64,000 nt of DNA from CAYMPW01 sp964392725 (GCA_964392725.1 CAYMPW010000005.1:4466-68465), one strand, 5' to 3'. Positions 9,076 to 17,268 are shown, counted from the stretch's first letter. Program-made: numbers and translations. Notes: a model not told the origin generated them from the sequence alone.

Positions 9076-9093
9076 CCGGCGCGAATGCGCCGG
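9076..9093 (-). terminator. Hairpin terminator after the 9102-9467 gene
   Basis: Stem CCGGCGC/GCGCCGG with a four-base loop, nine bases beyond the stop of the minus-strand membrane gene. On the minus strand it is followed by a T-rich stretch. Confidence 0.55.
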
Positions 9094-9101
9094 TTTTAAA
9101 A

Positions 9102-9467
9102 TCAGTTTCTGTCTGAAATAATCCAGCGTTTTGTCTTGGGGCATGCGCCTACAAGAATCATAACGACTGCAAGGATTACAAGAACAACTGTGAAGAAAAG
9201 AGTCAATGCACCGAGAATGTATGATGCGATAACTGTTCCTGCACAGATAAATGTCATAAGAAGCAAAAGCTCTCCATTCCAGGGACCTCCACTTCTAAAT
9301 CCTCCTGCTACTGCGAAGAAGAAAACTGCACAGAGCATACAGAGTGAGATTTTCAACAGACTGCTTTCAGATCCATCAAAGGCGAAAGACATTGCGATGA
9401 TGCTGATAACTCCGCCGAGGAGTCCGGCATACATACCTGAATTAACGTTATTGGGTGTATTGAACAT
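9102..9467 (-). CDS. Small membrane protein of unknown function (four predicted helices)
   Basis: I do not recognise a family. The 121-residue protein shows four hydrophobic stretches at about residues 11-30, 38-55, 66-85 and 88-108, with a short basic C-terminus. AGGAG precedes ATG 9467 by eight bases. It follows the 9481-10050 membrane gene on the same strand with a 13-base gap, so the two are likely cotranscribed and may work together. No catalytic or metal-binding motif is visible. Confidence 0.7.
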   Translation of the reverse strand: MFNTPNNVNSGMYAGLLGGVISIIAMSFAFDGSESSLLKISLCMLCAVFFFAVAGGFRSGGPWNGELLLLMTFICAGTVIASYILGALTLFFTVVLVILAVVMILVGACPKTKRWIISDRN

Positions 9468-9480
9468 TTGATTAGCTCCT

Positions 9481-10050
9481 TTAATTCACCTTGGCTTTGG
9501 CAGTCTGAACGATTACCCAAATAAACATGGTGAATATTGCAAGCGGCTCCCACATAGGGAGATTAAACGCGATGATGAATGACATAATACACATCAAAAC
9601 AATTATACTGATTCCACTGAATACAATTTTACCGTCTTTCAAATCTCCAATGGCCATACTAAGGATGGCGATAATCATAAGGATTCCAAAAGTCATTGCA
9701 ACGAAGTTGTGCAAGTTTCCATTACCTATGTTCATTGTGAAGATTCCGATAAGGAAGAGAAATACGCCTGCACAGACTACGAGAATTCCAGAGAATACCG
9801 TATATTCATTTGTCTTCTGAAGTACGATTCCAACTCCAAAGAGTGCGAGAAGTACGCCTCCGATGTTACATGCAAAATTAAAAATGTATTTTGCATCGGT
9901 CTCCGATATTCCAAGTTCAGACAAGGTTTGTTGTCCGAAAACCCAGGTTGTATCCATAGACGAAGCTATAATCAGGGCGATGGAAAATAGCAAAACACCA
10001 ATGGATCCCATAAGTGTAAGCGATGATGTGACATTATCATTCCCATTCAT
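9481..10050 (-). CDS. DUF998-family membrane protein
   Basis: A 189-residue protein with six hydrophobic helices and the pattern W-x-FGQQTLSELGI after the first helix, characteristic of DUF998 proteins, whose function is unknown. It is a paralogue of the N-terminal membrane domain of the 33779-35086 product: both share W-x(3)-G-x(4)-SELG and an FSGIL-x(3)-GVFL-x2-GI block. A TTAAATTAAT stretch at about 10068-10078 lies 25 bases upstream on the minus strand, so the message is probably leaderless. It is the first gene of a two-gene operon. Confidence 0.75.
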   Translation of the reverse strand: MNGNDNVTSSLTLMGSIGVLLFSIALIIASSMDTTWVFGQQTLSELGISETDAKYIFNFACNIGGVLLALFGVGIVLQKTNEYTVFSGILVVCAGVFLFLIGIFTMNIGNGNLHNFVAMTFGILMIIAILSMAIGDLKDGKIVFSGISIIVLMCIMSFIIAFNLPMWEPLAIFTMFIWVIVQTAKAKVN

Positions 10051-10212
10051 GTAACGTAAAAGCAGGTTGTATTAATTTAACTTTCCCTTATATTACCATA
10101 CATGAGTTTTCATTCATCACAAAGTTAATGATGTTTTTTCGACAGACCTTCGTTTTTTCTGTAAAACTCAGGTTAAAGATAAATCCTAAGAATGTGGTAA
10201 ACCAGTGATCGT

Positions 10213-10977
10213 ATGAGAAACATTTATTTTGTCGGTACTGCGGGAAGCGGAAAGAGCACAATGGTCCAAGCATACAAAGAATGGTTGGATTTCAATGGAA
10301 TAGATTCAATCATCATAAATCTGGATCCTGGAGCAGACACACTTCCATACGACGCGGACATCGATATACGTGAATGGATTTCACTCGGAGAAGTTATGGC
10401 CGAGTATAATCTCGGACCTAACGGTGCACAGATTGTTGCAGCTGATTTAATGGCTGTAAATATTAAGAAAATCACATCAATTCTTGATACGATTAAAACC
10501 AGATATGTTCTCATAGATACTCCGGGTCAGTTGGAATTATTTGCATTCCGTGAGTCTTCTAACGTAATTGTAGAATCTCTTGGAAAAGATCGTAGTATGG
10601 TTGCATATCTTTCGGATCCGCTTCTCTGCAGATCTCCAAATGGATACGTATCTTCTATGATGCTTTCAGCATTAGTTCAATTTAGACTTCAGCTTCCGAT
10701 AATCAATCTTTTATCAAAATCCGATATTTTAAAAGATGAAGAAGTTGAAAGAATGGTGGATTGGTTCACAGACCCCTACTCTTTGTACGGAAGTCTGTTG
10801 GACGACGATTCTAACCCTCAGACTGTTGTTGGAATGGAATTATTCAAAGCTCTTGAAAACATGGGCACATTTGGAAAAATCCGTGCTGTTTCTGCAACAG
10901 AGTCTACGGGAATTGAAGAAATATATGACGCATCTCAGCTTGCATTTTTTGGCGGAGATGACGCAGAACCAGAATAA
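10213..10977 (+). CDS. GPN-loop GTPase
   Basis: Archaeal member of the GPN family of dimeric GTPases. The eukaryotic relatives assist RNA polymerase assembly and nuclear import; the archaeal role is not settled. The P-loop GTAGSGKST is at residues 8-16, the GPN insertion (Gly-Pro-Asn) at 68-70, a DTPGQLELF switch near residue 100 and an LLSKSD base-recognition block near 160. Length is 254 residues. It is a single-gene unit ending in a strong bidirectional hairpin shared with PAN. Confidence 0.93.
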   Translation: MRNIYFVGTAGSGKSTMVQAYKEWLDFNGIDSIIINLDPGADTLPYDADIDIREWISLGEVMAEYNLGPNGAQIVAADLMAVNIKKITSILDTIKTRYVLIDTPGQLELFAFRESSNVIVESLGKDRSMVAYLSDPLLCRSPNGYVSSMMLSALVQFRLQLPIINLLSKSDILKDEEVERMVDWFTDPYSLYGSLLDDDSNPQTVVGMELFKALENMGTFGKIRAVSATESTGIEEIYDASQLAFFGGDDAEPE

Positions 10978-10985
10978 GAAAAACA

Positions 10986-11008
10986 ACCCGGAGAAAAACA
11001 CTCCGGGT
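10986..11008. terminator. Bidirectional hairpin terminator between the GPN GTPase and PAN
   Basis: Stem ACCCGGAG/CTCCGGGT with a seven-base loop, flanked by A-rich sequence on the left and a T run on the right. It can therefore serve both converging genes. Confidence 0.7.
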
Positions 11009-11022
11009 ATTTTTTAATTAAT

Positions 11023-12234
11023 TTATCCAAACATGTATGCTGGAACTTTTCCGGATTTACTTTTACCGTTCTCTAAGACTTTGATTTTAGCTGCTGCAAA
11101 ATCATCTTTAGTAACAGTATCACGGTTATCACGGATAGCAAGCATACCTGCTTCTGTACAGATATTTTTAATCTGTGCACCCGATGTTCCATCGGTCATT
11201 TCTGCAAGAACACGTGCATTGATGTCTCCGGATGTACTCATGTTTGTGACATGGATTTTAAAGATTTCTTCTCTTCCATCCACATCTGGAAGTCCAATTT
11301 CTATAATTCTATCAAATCTTCCAGGTCTGAGGAGAGCATCATCAAGAATGTCGGGCCTGTTTGTAGCACCTATGATTTTAATATCGCTCATAGGTGTGAA
11401 GCCGTCCAATTCTGAAAGAAGCTGCATGAGTGTTCTCTGAACTTCGCGATCTCCGGATGTTGCAACATCTAATCTTTTTGCACCAACAGAATCCAATTCA
11501 TCAATGAATATGATGCTAGGGGATTTTTCTTTAGCAAGTTCGAAAAGTTCACGAACAAGTCTGGCTCCTTCTCCGATATATTTCTGAACAAGTTCTGATC
11601 CTACAAGTCTGATAAATGTAGCATTGGTTGCATTGGCAACAGCTTTGGCCATAAGTGTTTTACCTGTTCCAGGGGGGCCTACGAGGAGAACTCCTTTTGG
11701 AGGTTCGATACCTACTTTTTTGTAAAGTTCTGGTCTAAGAAGAGGATCTTCAACAGCTTCACGAAGTTCGACCATCTGTTCTTTAAGTCCGCCGATATCG
11801 TCGTATGAGAGGTTGGGTTTATCAATGATTTCTGCACCTGTTACAACAGGGTCAAGAGGGGCGGGAAGAACGTTCATAACTGCAAGTGTCTGTTTGTTAA
11901 GAGATACTCTTGCACCAGGTACAAGTTCTGCTTCTGGCACATAGTCTGAAACAGATACAATAAAGTCAGGTCCAGTTGAACTTTTTACAACAACACGATT
12001 GTCTGGAAGGAGGTCTCTAAGTGTTCCGATTATGAGTGGAGGGCTTTTAAGCTTCTCCATTTCACTTCTAATTCTTGTGAGATCTTTCTGAACTCTGAAC
12101 AATTCACTTTCAGAAAGACGTTTCTCATTTTCTACTTGCTGAAGTTCTTCCATAAGTCTAACATTTCTTTCCTCTAAAGAAATCAACTTAGACTTAAGTT
12201 CGCTGTCAGACTCTTTGTATGCCTCGACCATCAT
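11023..12234 (-). CDS. pan: Proteasome-activating nucleotidase (PAN)
   Basis: Hexameric AAA ATPase that unfolds proteins and feeds them to the 20S proteasome. An N-terminal coiled coil (about 5-64) is followed by an OB domain (65-125) and the AAA module, with Walker A GPPGTGKT at 186-193, Walker B FIDELD near 243-248 and the second region of homology NRPDILDDALLRPGRFDR. The C-terminus ends Met-Phe-Gly, a hydrophobic-aromatic-X tail with Phe in place of the usual Tyr. Two ATGs lie in tandem; GAGG is better spaced for the second (12231). It shares a divergent promoter region with the MBF1 gene. Confidence 0.95.
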   Translation of the reverse strand: MMVEAYKESDSELKSKLISLEERNVRLMEELQQVENEKRLSESELFRVQKDLTRIRSEMEKLKSPPLIIGTLRDLLPDNRVVVKSSTGPDFIVSVSDYVPEAELVPGARVSLNKQTLAVMNVLPAPLDPVVTGAEIIDKPNLSYDDIGGLKEQMVELREAVEDPLLRPELYKKVGIEPPKGVLLVGPPGTGKTLMAKAVANATNATFIRLVGSELVQKYIGEGARLVRELFELAKEKSPSIIFIDELDSVGAKRLDVATSGDREVQRTLMQLLSELDGFTPMSDIKIIGATNRPDILDDALLRPGRFDRIIEIGLPDVDGREEIFKIHVTNMSTSGDINARVLAEMTDGTSGAQIKNICTEAGMLAIRDNRDTVTKDDFAAAKIKVLENGKSKSGKVPAYMFG

Positions 12235-12338
12235 TAATCCTCTACTCGGACATTAGATATACGGTTTAATTAGCTTTGGGGTCTTATGGACGTATAATCC
12301 TATTTTGAGGCTTGTATTTTCCGTATTTTTTACCTGAA

Positions 12339-12369
12339 TTATAAATAGACTTTCGGATATTGACCATTA
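12339..12369 (+). promoter_or_regulatory. Promoter of the MBF1 gene (leaderless)
   Basis: TTATAAAT at 12339-12346 is centred 26-27 bases before ATG 12370 and no ribosome binding site intervenes, the arrangement of a leaderless archaeal transcript. The PAN promoter lies on the opposite strand within the same 135-base gap. Confidence 0.55.
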
Positions 12370-12861
12370 ATGATCTGCGAAATGTGCGGTATAGAAGTAC
12401 CCGTGACTAAACCGGTCTTCATAGAAGGTACAAAACTCAGTGTTTGTATGAACTGTGCCAGATTCGGAGATGAGAACAAAGCAGGAGGTCCTTCAGGAGC
12501 TCCAGTAACAGCAGGTGTTGTCGAAGAAAGACTTCAGAGACGCGAGAAAAGAATGTCCACTCGCAATATCTATGAGTCTTCCACAAGCGTTGAACTCGTC
12601 GATGATTTCGGACGTGAAGTTCGTGAAGCACGCGAAAGCAAAGGAATGACAATTGAAGAGTTTGCAAATTCCATTAACGAAAAGAAAGGAACAATTGCAA
12701 AAATTGAATCAAATAACATCATTCCCGATGACAAATTAATTAAAAAGCTTGAAAAAGCACTTGGAATTTCACTCAGAGAAACTGTACAGACCGGTGTTTC
12801 TGTCGGTAGTCGTAAATCTGCAGGTGGAATGACACTCAGCAATTTCATCAAAAAAGAATGA
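12370..12861 (+). CDS. Archaeal multiprotein bridging factor 1 (aMBF1)
   Basis: Archaeal relative of the eukaryotic coactivator MBF1; archaeal versions have been linked to ribosomes and translation. An N-terminal zinc ribbon uses Cys3, Cys6, Cys26 and Cys29. A flexible basic linker leads to a Cro/C1-type helix-turn-helix at about residues 77-135 (FGREVREARESKGMTIEEFA). The end is rich in Gly/Ser with a lysine tail. The 163-residue length is typical. It converges on the DUF2240 gene with zero spacing between stops. Confidence 0.92.
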   Translation: MICEMCGIEVPVTKPVFIEGTKLSVCMNCARFGDENKAGGPSGAPVTAGVVEERLQRREKRMSTRNIYESSTSVELVDDFGREVREARESKGMTIEEFANSINEKKGTIAKIESNNIIPDDKLIKKLEKALGISLRETVQTGVSVGSRKSAGGMTLSNFIKKE

Positions 12862-13359
12862 TTATTTGCTGGAAACAATAGAATATGTCGCGTCGATGTA
12901 TTTCGATACATCAACGCCATATTCTTTCAAAACAATCAATCCTGCAACTTCGATGTCTATGTTCATTTTTTTCTGAACATTATTACACAATGCAGGGAAT
13001 TTTTTTGGTAAACCCGACTCGTTAGCCAATTCAATAAGGGTATGGAACATATCTGGAGGCAAGGGTTGATTTTCTTTCGCTTTGGGCGATTCTATTTTTA
13101 TAAAATCAAGAAGGTCTGTAGAAGGTTTGTACGCAACCGGAACATCAATTTCAGATTCATTGAAATTGGGTTTTAAGTATTCTCCACTTTTTTCTAAAAC
13201 AGCACGGCTGATCAACACTTTGAGAATTTCTTCCGCATCTTTGTACGGCATCCATCTGAGATCCATAGAAACTCCCATTAAGAATTCCTTCTCAGTAATC
13301 ACGCTTTTTCCTTTATTGCGAAAAAACGCCGCGACGAACATGATCAGTTTGTCCTGCAT
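12862..13359 (-). CDS. DUF2240-family protein
   Basis: A 165-residue archaeal protein matching my recall of DUF2240. The N-terminal half looks like a winged helix (MFVAAFFRNKGKSVITEKEF, then a basic helical stretch). The C-terminal half, about 100-155, resembles a helical OB- or RPA-linked module (IDIEVAGLIVLKEYGVDV). The function is unknown. It is transcribed divergently from rpoK across a 160-base region with CG patches and an inverted repeat. Its stop touches the MBF1 stop. Confidence 0.75.
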   Translation of the reverse strand: MQDKLIMFVAAFFRNKGKSVITEKEFLMGVSMDLRWMPYKDAEEILKVLISRAVLEKSGEYLKPNFNESEIDVPVAYKPSTDLLDFIKIESPKAKENQPLPPDMFHTLIELANESGLPKKFPALCNNVQKKMNIDIEVAGLIVLKEYGVDVSKYIDATYSIVSSK

Positions 13360-13403
13360 GAGTGCCCCAATGCTCTAGTTTGTAAAAAAAGTTTCTCTTC
13401 TCT

Positions 13404-13459
13404 CGCGCGCGCGTTATTAGTTAGCTTAACTAACAGTAAAAATAAAGACGCGACGCGCG
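13404..13459. promoter_or_regulatory. Regulatory region between the DUF2240 gene and rpoK: CG patches and inverted repeat
   Basis: CGCGCGCGCG at 13404-13413 is followed directly by the inverted repeat TTAGTTA-GCT-TAACTAA at 13417-13433, and a second CGCGCG lies at 13454-13459. The repeat has the size of a dimeric regulator site and lies midway between two divergent genes. Confidence 0.45.
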
Positions 13460-13464
13460 TGTGC

Positions 13465-13476
13465 AAAAGTATATAA
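13465..13476 (+). promoter_or_regulatory. rpoK promoter
   Basis: AAAAGTATATAA: a purine-rich BRE-like stretch followed by a good archaeal TATA box. Initiation would be expected near 13497, downstream of the ATG at 13493. This favours the ATG at 13520 as the true rpoK start. Confidence 0.65.
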
Positions 13477-13519
13477 CCAAGACCTATCTATCATGATTTA
13501 TCCTGATGGTGAACTGCAA

Positions 13520-13690
13520 ATGAAGTACACTAGATTCGAAAAAGCAAGAATAATCGGTTCGAGGGCTCTCCAGATTTCATATGGAGCACCTGTCCTTGTG
13601 GATTGTCCCGAGGATGTAATCGACCCAATTGACATTGCATTGTTGGAATTTGATATGGGCATGGTCCCGATAACAGTTATCAGGGATTGA
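13520..13690 (+). CDS. rpoK: DNA-directed RNA polymerase subunit K (Rpo6)
   Basis: Small subunit that stabilises the RNA polymerase clamp region, orthologous to bacterial omega and eukaryotic RPB6. It carries the family core RFEKARIIGSRALQISYGAP. ATG 13520 is chosen over 13493: GGTGA at 13508-13512 is seven bases upstream, the TATA box at 13465-13476 predicts initiation near 13497, and the resulting 56 residues match archaeal RpoK. It is followed after 15 bases by rpsB, a common archaeal order. Confidence 0.93.
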   Translation: MKYTRFEKARIIGSRALQISYGAPVLVDCPEDVIDPIDIALLEFDMGMVPITVIRD

Positions 13691-13705
13691 TAAAGAGGCT
13701 TATAC

Positions 13706-14317
13706 ATGAGTGAAGCGGAAAACGTTGAATTGCTGATCGCAGAAGACACATATCTTACATCCGGTGTTCACATCGGAACTCAGCAGAAAAGCGCAGACAT
13801 GAAAGATTTCATATACAAGGTCAGACAGGACGGACTTTACGTTCTCGATGTCAAAAAGACCGATGAGAGAATCAGGGCAACAGCAAAATTCCTTGCCCGT
13901 TTCGATCCTAAAAGAATTCTTGTTGTATCTGCAAGGCAGTACGGACAGAGACCTGCAAGGGAATTCTCAAAAGCAATCGGAGCACCCGCATTCGCAGGTC
14001 GTTTCGTCCCCGGTACACTTACCAACCCTGTGCACCCCGGATACATCGAACCCGATGTACTTGTTGTTACAGATCCTGCAGCAGATAAACAGGCACTTGC
14101 AGAAGCACTCAACCTTGGAATCCCCATAATTGCATTGTGCGATGCAAACAACGAAACCAGAAACGTTGATCTCGTTCTTCCTACAAACAACAAAGGAAGA
14201 CGTGCACTCGCATGCGTATACTGGCTTCTTACAAGGGAAGTTCTCATCGCCAGGGGCGATTTGAAAGACCCCGCCGATTTCAACATGGAAATCGACGACT
14301 TCGAAGCAAGACTTTGA
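13706..14317 (+). CDS. rpsB: Small ribosomal subunit protein uS2
   Basis: Ribosomal protein S2 of the archaeal type. The central stretch RFVPGTLTNP and the downstream EPDVLVVTDP, GIPIIALCDANN and YWLLTREVL blocks are signatures. Length is 203 residues, with an acidic archaeal C-terminus. It sits in the rpoK operon; a GC hairpin terminator at 14353 ends the unit. Confidence 0.96.
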   Translation: MSEAENVELLIAEDTYLTSGVHIGTQQKSADMKDFIYKVRQDGLYVLDVKKTDERIRATAKFLARFDPKRILVVSARQYGQRPAREFSKAIGAPAFAGRFVPGTLTNPVHPGYIEPDVLVVTDPAADKQALAEALNLGIPIIALCDANNETRNVDLVLPTNNKGRRALACVYWLLTREVLIARGDLKDPADFNMEIDDFEARL

Positions 14318-14352
14318 TTTTGTTTATCCAAACATTCAAACTTTTTACTTTA

Positions 14353-14370
14353 TCCCCCTTTCTGGGGGGA
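14353..14370 (+). terminator. Hairpin terminator after rpsB
   Basis: Stem TCCCCC/GGGGGA with a six-base loop, then AAAGTTTAATTTTT. It lies 35 bases after the rpsB stop. Confidence 0.6.
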
Positions 14371-14406
14371 AAAGTTTAATTTTTAACAATTTAAGCAAGG
14401 GATTAT

Positions 14407-14433
14407 TTTATATCTAAACCTCATTTTGGAATT
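14407..14433 (+). promoter_or_regulatory. Promoter of the 14434 gene (leaderless)
   Basis: TTTTATAT at 14407-14414 is centred 24 bases before ATG 14434, with no ribosome binding site between. Confidence 0.5.
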
Positions 14434-15000
14434 ATGATTTCAAATTCTTCTTTCTGTGAGGAATGTGGTGAAAACCTAGCGGACGGTGTAAAGTTCTGTC
14501 CAAAATGTGGAACACGCGTTCCTGGCAGAAGTCCGGAACAGGTAGTTGCTGAAAAAGAATCAATTCGTTCTGCACTGTACAGTCGTTTACAGTGGAGCGG
14601 AATTCTAGCATTGATTGTCGGTCTTCCTTTGTTGTTCATAGGAATTTATATTCTGGTCGATATCAATGAAATTTTGAATTTCCTCATAACAGATCCTTAT
14701 ACATCTGCACTGATTAAAGAGTATGGATTAAGTGAAGAAGAGCTCAGATCCATCGTAACATATGCAGGAAACATTGCAATTGTCAGTGGAGTATGTAATG
14801 TACTTTCAGCAATATTGTGTTTCATACGCAGATATTACATTCTCGCAATTATCTTATGTTTCGTAGGTGCAATAACTGCAATCAGCGGTTTCTTCATGCT
14901 TCTGATTGGTCTTCTTGCATTCTGGTTCATGCTTTCTTCAAAACTTGCATTCAAGGAAAAAGAAGCAGAATTGGAAGAAGTTCTTCAAAATATAAGATGA
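14434..15000 (+). CDS. Zinc-ribbon membrane protein of unknown function
   Basis: An N-terminal zinc ribbon (Cys8, Cys11, Cys22, Cys25) is followed by a short linker and four hydrophobic segments at about residues 53-75, 108-128, 133-150 and 152-172, then a charged C-terminal helix. The 188-residue layout, a cytoplasmic ribbon on a membrane anchor, is common in archaea, but the function is not known. It is a single-gene unit, probably leaderless. Its 3' end runs directly into an unusual homopolymer tract. Confidence 0.75.
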   Translation: MISNSSFCEECGENLADGVKFCPKCGTRVPGRSPEQVVAEKESIRSALYSRLQWSGILALIVGLPLLFIGIYILVDINEILNFLITDPYTSALIKEYGLSEEELRSIVTYAGNIAIVSGVCNVLSAILCFIRRYYILAIILCFVGAITAISGFFMLLIGLLAFWFMLSSKLAFKEKEAELEEVLQNIR

Positions 15001-15030
15001 GGGGAATTCCCCCCCCCCCTTTTTTTTTTT
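15001..15030. repeat. Homopolymer tract G4-AATT-C11-T11
   Basis: Immediately after the TGA of the 14434 gene come four G, AATT, eleven C (15009-15019) and eleven T (15020-15030). GGGGAATTCCCC is a perfect palindrome and could form a short hairpin before the T run, so part of it may act as a terminator. Such long runs are prone to slippage and to base-calling error, so the exact lengths are uncertain. Confidence 0.7.
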
Positions 15031-15032
15031 AA

Positions 15033-15048
15033 ACGGCCTTATGGCCGT
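15033..15048. terminator. Hairpin terminator between converging genes
   Basis: Stem ACGGCC/GGCCGT with a four-base loop, preceded by A/T runs and followed by GTTTTTC. It is placed between the 14434 membrane gene and the converging RPA-associated gene. Confidence 0.55.
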
Positions 15049-15055
15049 GTTTTTC

Positions 15056-15952
15056 TTAGATACGTTTGAGATGTTTGAGATTTGGTTCGTAAACCAATCC
15101 TTTATCCATCAAAACATTGGAAATTTCTTCGAGTTCATCTTCTGTGATGCCCTCGTCTTCTGCACGTCTCAATAATTCTTCGCGAGGTGCACCCAATCCA
15201 TTTGTATCAAGCTCATCCAGGAGACTAAGAATAATGTCTTCTTTATCTCCACTTGTTTGACCGCCCTCATCGATTTCAATTTCTTCGGGTTCATCAAGTG
15301 TAACATCCTCAGGAAGTCCGAAATCAATATTTTTCTCGGGTAAAAGTATGCGTAAAGCATTCTGAATACTTTTGAGATATGTGGTGGAATCCGGGAACCC
15401 ATATTCATCCAAAGCTGTGATTATACCATTCGCTTCATGTGCTGTGAATCCCATTTTCTCAAGATCTTTTTCAGATGCATCGGGGGTGTTCAAAGCTTTT
15501 TTCATTCCATTGAGGCGAGACCACATAGATTGTGCAGCTTCCAAAATCCATTCATTACGGGTTTCTTCGGTTATGTTTACGATGGTTTCAGGGCGAACTG
15601 TCACAAACACTCTTTTGTCGTCCGTAACATATGTACGTACTTTTCCAACGACTGCAACAAAAGATGGAACTTCCAAATCCGCAATTGCTGCAGCTGCTTC
15701 AGGTTGATATCTTCCAACATTGATGAAATAATTACCAGAAACATCTTGGATTCTTCCTTTCCAGAGTGGTTCATCATCATTTCCAACGTTTTCTTTCTCT
15801 GTGAGTACTCCTGCAATCAAAATTCTATTAACTTTTGTTCCTAAACGGGTAACAAGGTATGAAGGTGCTTTTTCGTCTTCACCCTTTAATTCCAACGTTG
15901 ATGTATTGAGTTCAGAAGAGAATACTCTCCATGCTGTCTCTCTTGCAATCAT
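15056..15952 (-). CDS. RPA-associated protein (COG3390-type)
   Basis: Partner of archaeal RPA in single-stranded DNA binding; homologues are encoded beside RPA in many euryarchaea. The N-terminal half (about 1-130) is an OB-fold-like region with LWKGRIQDVSGNYFINVGRY. The C-terminal part is acidic (EEIEIDEGG) and ends in a winged-helix-like segment. The length is 298 residues. Its start overlaps the RPA stop (ATGA), so the two are translated together. The family call rests on sequence feel and context. Confidence 0.85.
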   Translation of the reverse strand: MIARETAWRVFSSELNTSTLELKGEDEKAPSYLVTRLGTKVNRILIAGVLTEKENVGNDDEPLWKGRIQDVSGNYFINVGRYQPEAAAAIADLEVPSFVAVVGKVRTYVTDDKRVFVTVRPETIVNITEETRNEWILEAAQSMWSRLNGMKKALNTPDASEKDLEKMGFTAHEANGIITALDEYGFPDSTTYLKSIQNALRILLPEKNIDFGLPEDVTLDEPEEIEIDEGGQTSGDKEDIILSLLDELDTNGLGAPREELLRRAEDEGITEDELEEISNVLMDKGLVYEPNLKHLKRI

Positions 15953-17268
15953 AATGCCGCCTCCACATCACTAAGAAGTTTTTCAGCATCTTTGGATACA
16001 TCTGGTTTTTCAGCATCCGCTTCTTGAACAATCATACTAAGTCCATAATCATCACTCATGACATTTCCTTTGATTGTGAGTTTCTGCATCATAATTTTTT
16101 CACCGAGTGAAGATGCGACAATTGACGAATCTCCTCTTGTTTTTGCAAGTTCGGTTGCAATGCCTAATGTAACACCTGTGAGCTTTTCTGTAAGTTCACG
16201 ATTCAAAATCGTACTAATCGCACCGGTTCCATCATCGATAATGAGTTTCATTCTAAGGTCGTATACTCCCTCCACCTTTCCATGTGCTGTACATTCATCA
16301 TTGAGAACGGAACGATTACACTCGGGACATCTGCGAATAAGTCCACTTCCCTGTCTAATGCTGACAACAGATCCGGTGACAATCATATCGAGTCCACCGC
16401 CAATCGCAACCAATTGTCCGATTGTTTTTTTGTTTCCTTCTATCTCGATATTTCCAAAAGTATCGTCTACACGGCTAAGCGTGCATCTGTCACCCATATT
16501 GAGCTGGGGAATACCTCTCCATGCACGTACATATGCGTTTTCGATACGAATTGTTTCTCCTTCTTTCAAAGAGTAATCATTCCATGCAGAATACTGAATT
16601 TTTCCTGTATCATCTGCGATTATTCCAGACCAAACCTGTTTTGGTTCGCCCTGTACTGTAATGTTACGGGTTTCAACAGAAATAATGCGGCCTGTAACCG
16701 AAATATTTCCAATTCCGTCTTTAATTTCTCCGATTTTAGCTTCGGTAGGTGCAAGTGAAAGTGATCTGTCAGGCATTTCTATTTTGACATCGCTGGATTC
16801 AATTTTTCCACGATTGCCCATATTTACCTGAACCTTGTCATTCCATACCTTTGTATACACATTTTTGAAAACGTATACGCAACCTTTCTCCAATTCCTGT
16901 CCTTTGTCTTCCCAAATTGTGAATGAACAAGATCCGGTTTCGTCGCCTATAATTCCTGAAATTATCTTTTTCGCAGATCCTTTTACGTTGACTGTTTTTC
17001 TATCAACATATACAGCTCTTGCAGTAATGTCGACACAAGGTTCATTTCCGCGAAGCTCGCCAATCTTTTTTACGACAGATTCAGCAGTTACAAAAGATGT
17101 ATCGGTCTCACCATATTTTCTGATGATTCCTCTTTTAGCGGCATCAATAGACGTTTGATAGCTGTTCAGGTATGTGTCGAGTTCTTTGATTATTGTATCC
17201 TCGTCGACCTTTCCGTTAAGCACCCTTTTGAGTTCTTCTATGTGGGGTGTTAGTTCTTCCATATTCAT
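15949..17268 (-). CDS. rpa: Replication protein A, large subunit with several OB folds and a zinc finger
   Basis: Single-stranded DNA-binding protein for replication and repair. At least three OB-fold repeats are visible; the motif W-x(4,9)-Q-(V/L)-N-M-G-(N/D)-R recurs at the ends of two of them. A zinc finger near residues 314-330 has CPEC followed by C-x2-H. ATG 17268 is chosen because AAGGAG precedes it by eight bases; the frame is open to 17298 without such support. Length from this start is 439 residues. Operon with the RPA-associated gene. Confidence 0.92.
   Translation of the reverse strand: MNMEELTPHIEELKRVLNGKVDEDTIIKELDTYLNSYQTSIDAAKRGIIRKYGETDTSFVTAESVVKKIGELRGNEPCVDITARAVYVDRKTVNVKGSAKKIISGIIGDETGSCSFTIWEDKGQELEKGCVYVFKNVYTKVWNDKVQVNMGNRGKIESSDVKIEMPDRSLSLAPTEAKIGEIKDGIGNISVTGRIISVETRNITVQGEPKQVWSGIIADDTGKIQYSAWNDYSLKEGETIRIENAYVRAWRGIPQLNMGDRCTLSRVDDTFGNIEIEGNKKTIGQLVAIGGGLDMIVTGSVVSIRQGSGLIRRCPECNRSVLNDECTAHGKVEGVYDLRMKLIIDDGTGAISTILNRELTEKLTGVTLGIATELAKTRGDSSIVASSLGEKIMMQKLTIKGNVMSDDYGLSMIVQEADAEKPDVSKDAEKLLSDVEAAL

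Noticed and set aside
10088..10273. A 61-codon minus-strand frame between the DUF998 gene and the GPN GTPase
   Set aside because: It runs antisense into the GTPase start, has no ribosome binding site and an implausible composition.
13493..13519. ATG 13493 as the rpoK start
   Set aside because: The TATA box predicts transcription starting at or after it, and the ideally spaced GGTGA favours ATG 13520.
15001..15055. A frameshifted C-terminal extension of the 14434 membrane protein through the homopolymer tract
   Set aside because: The protein already ends in a natural charged helix with a TGA before the tract, and the downstream frames are short.
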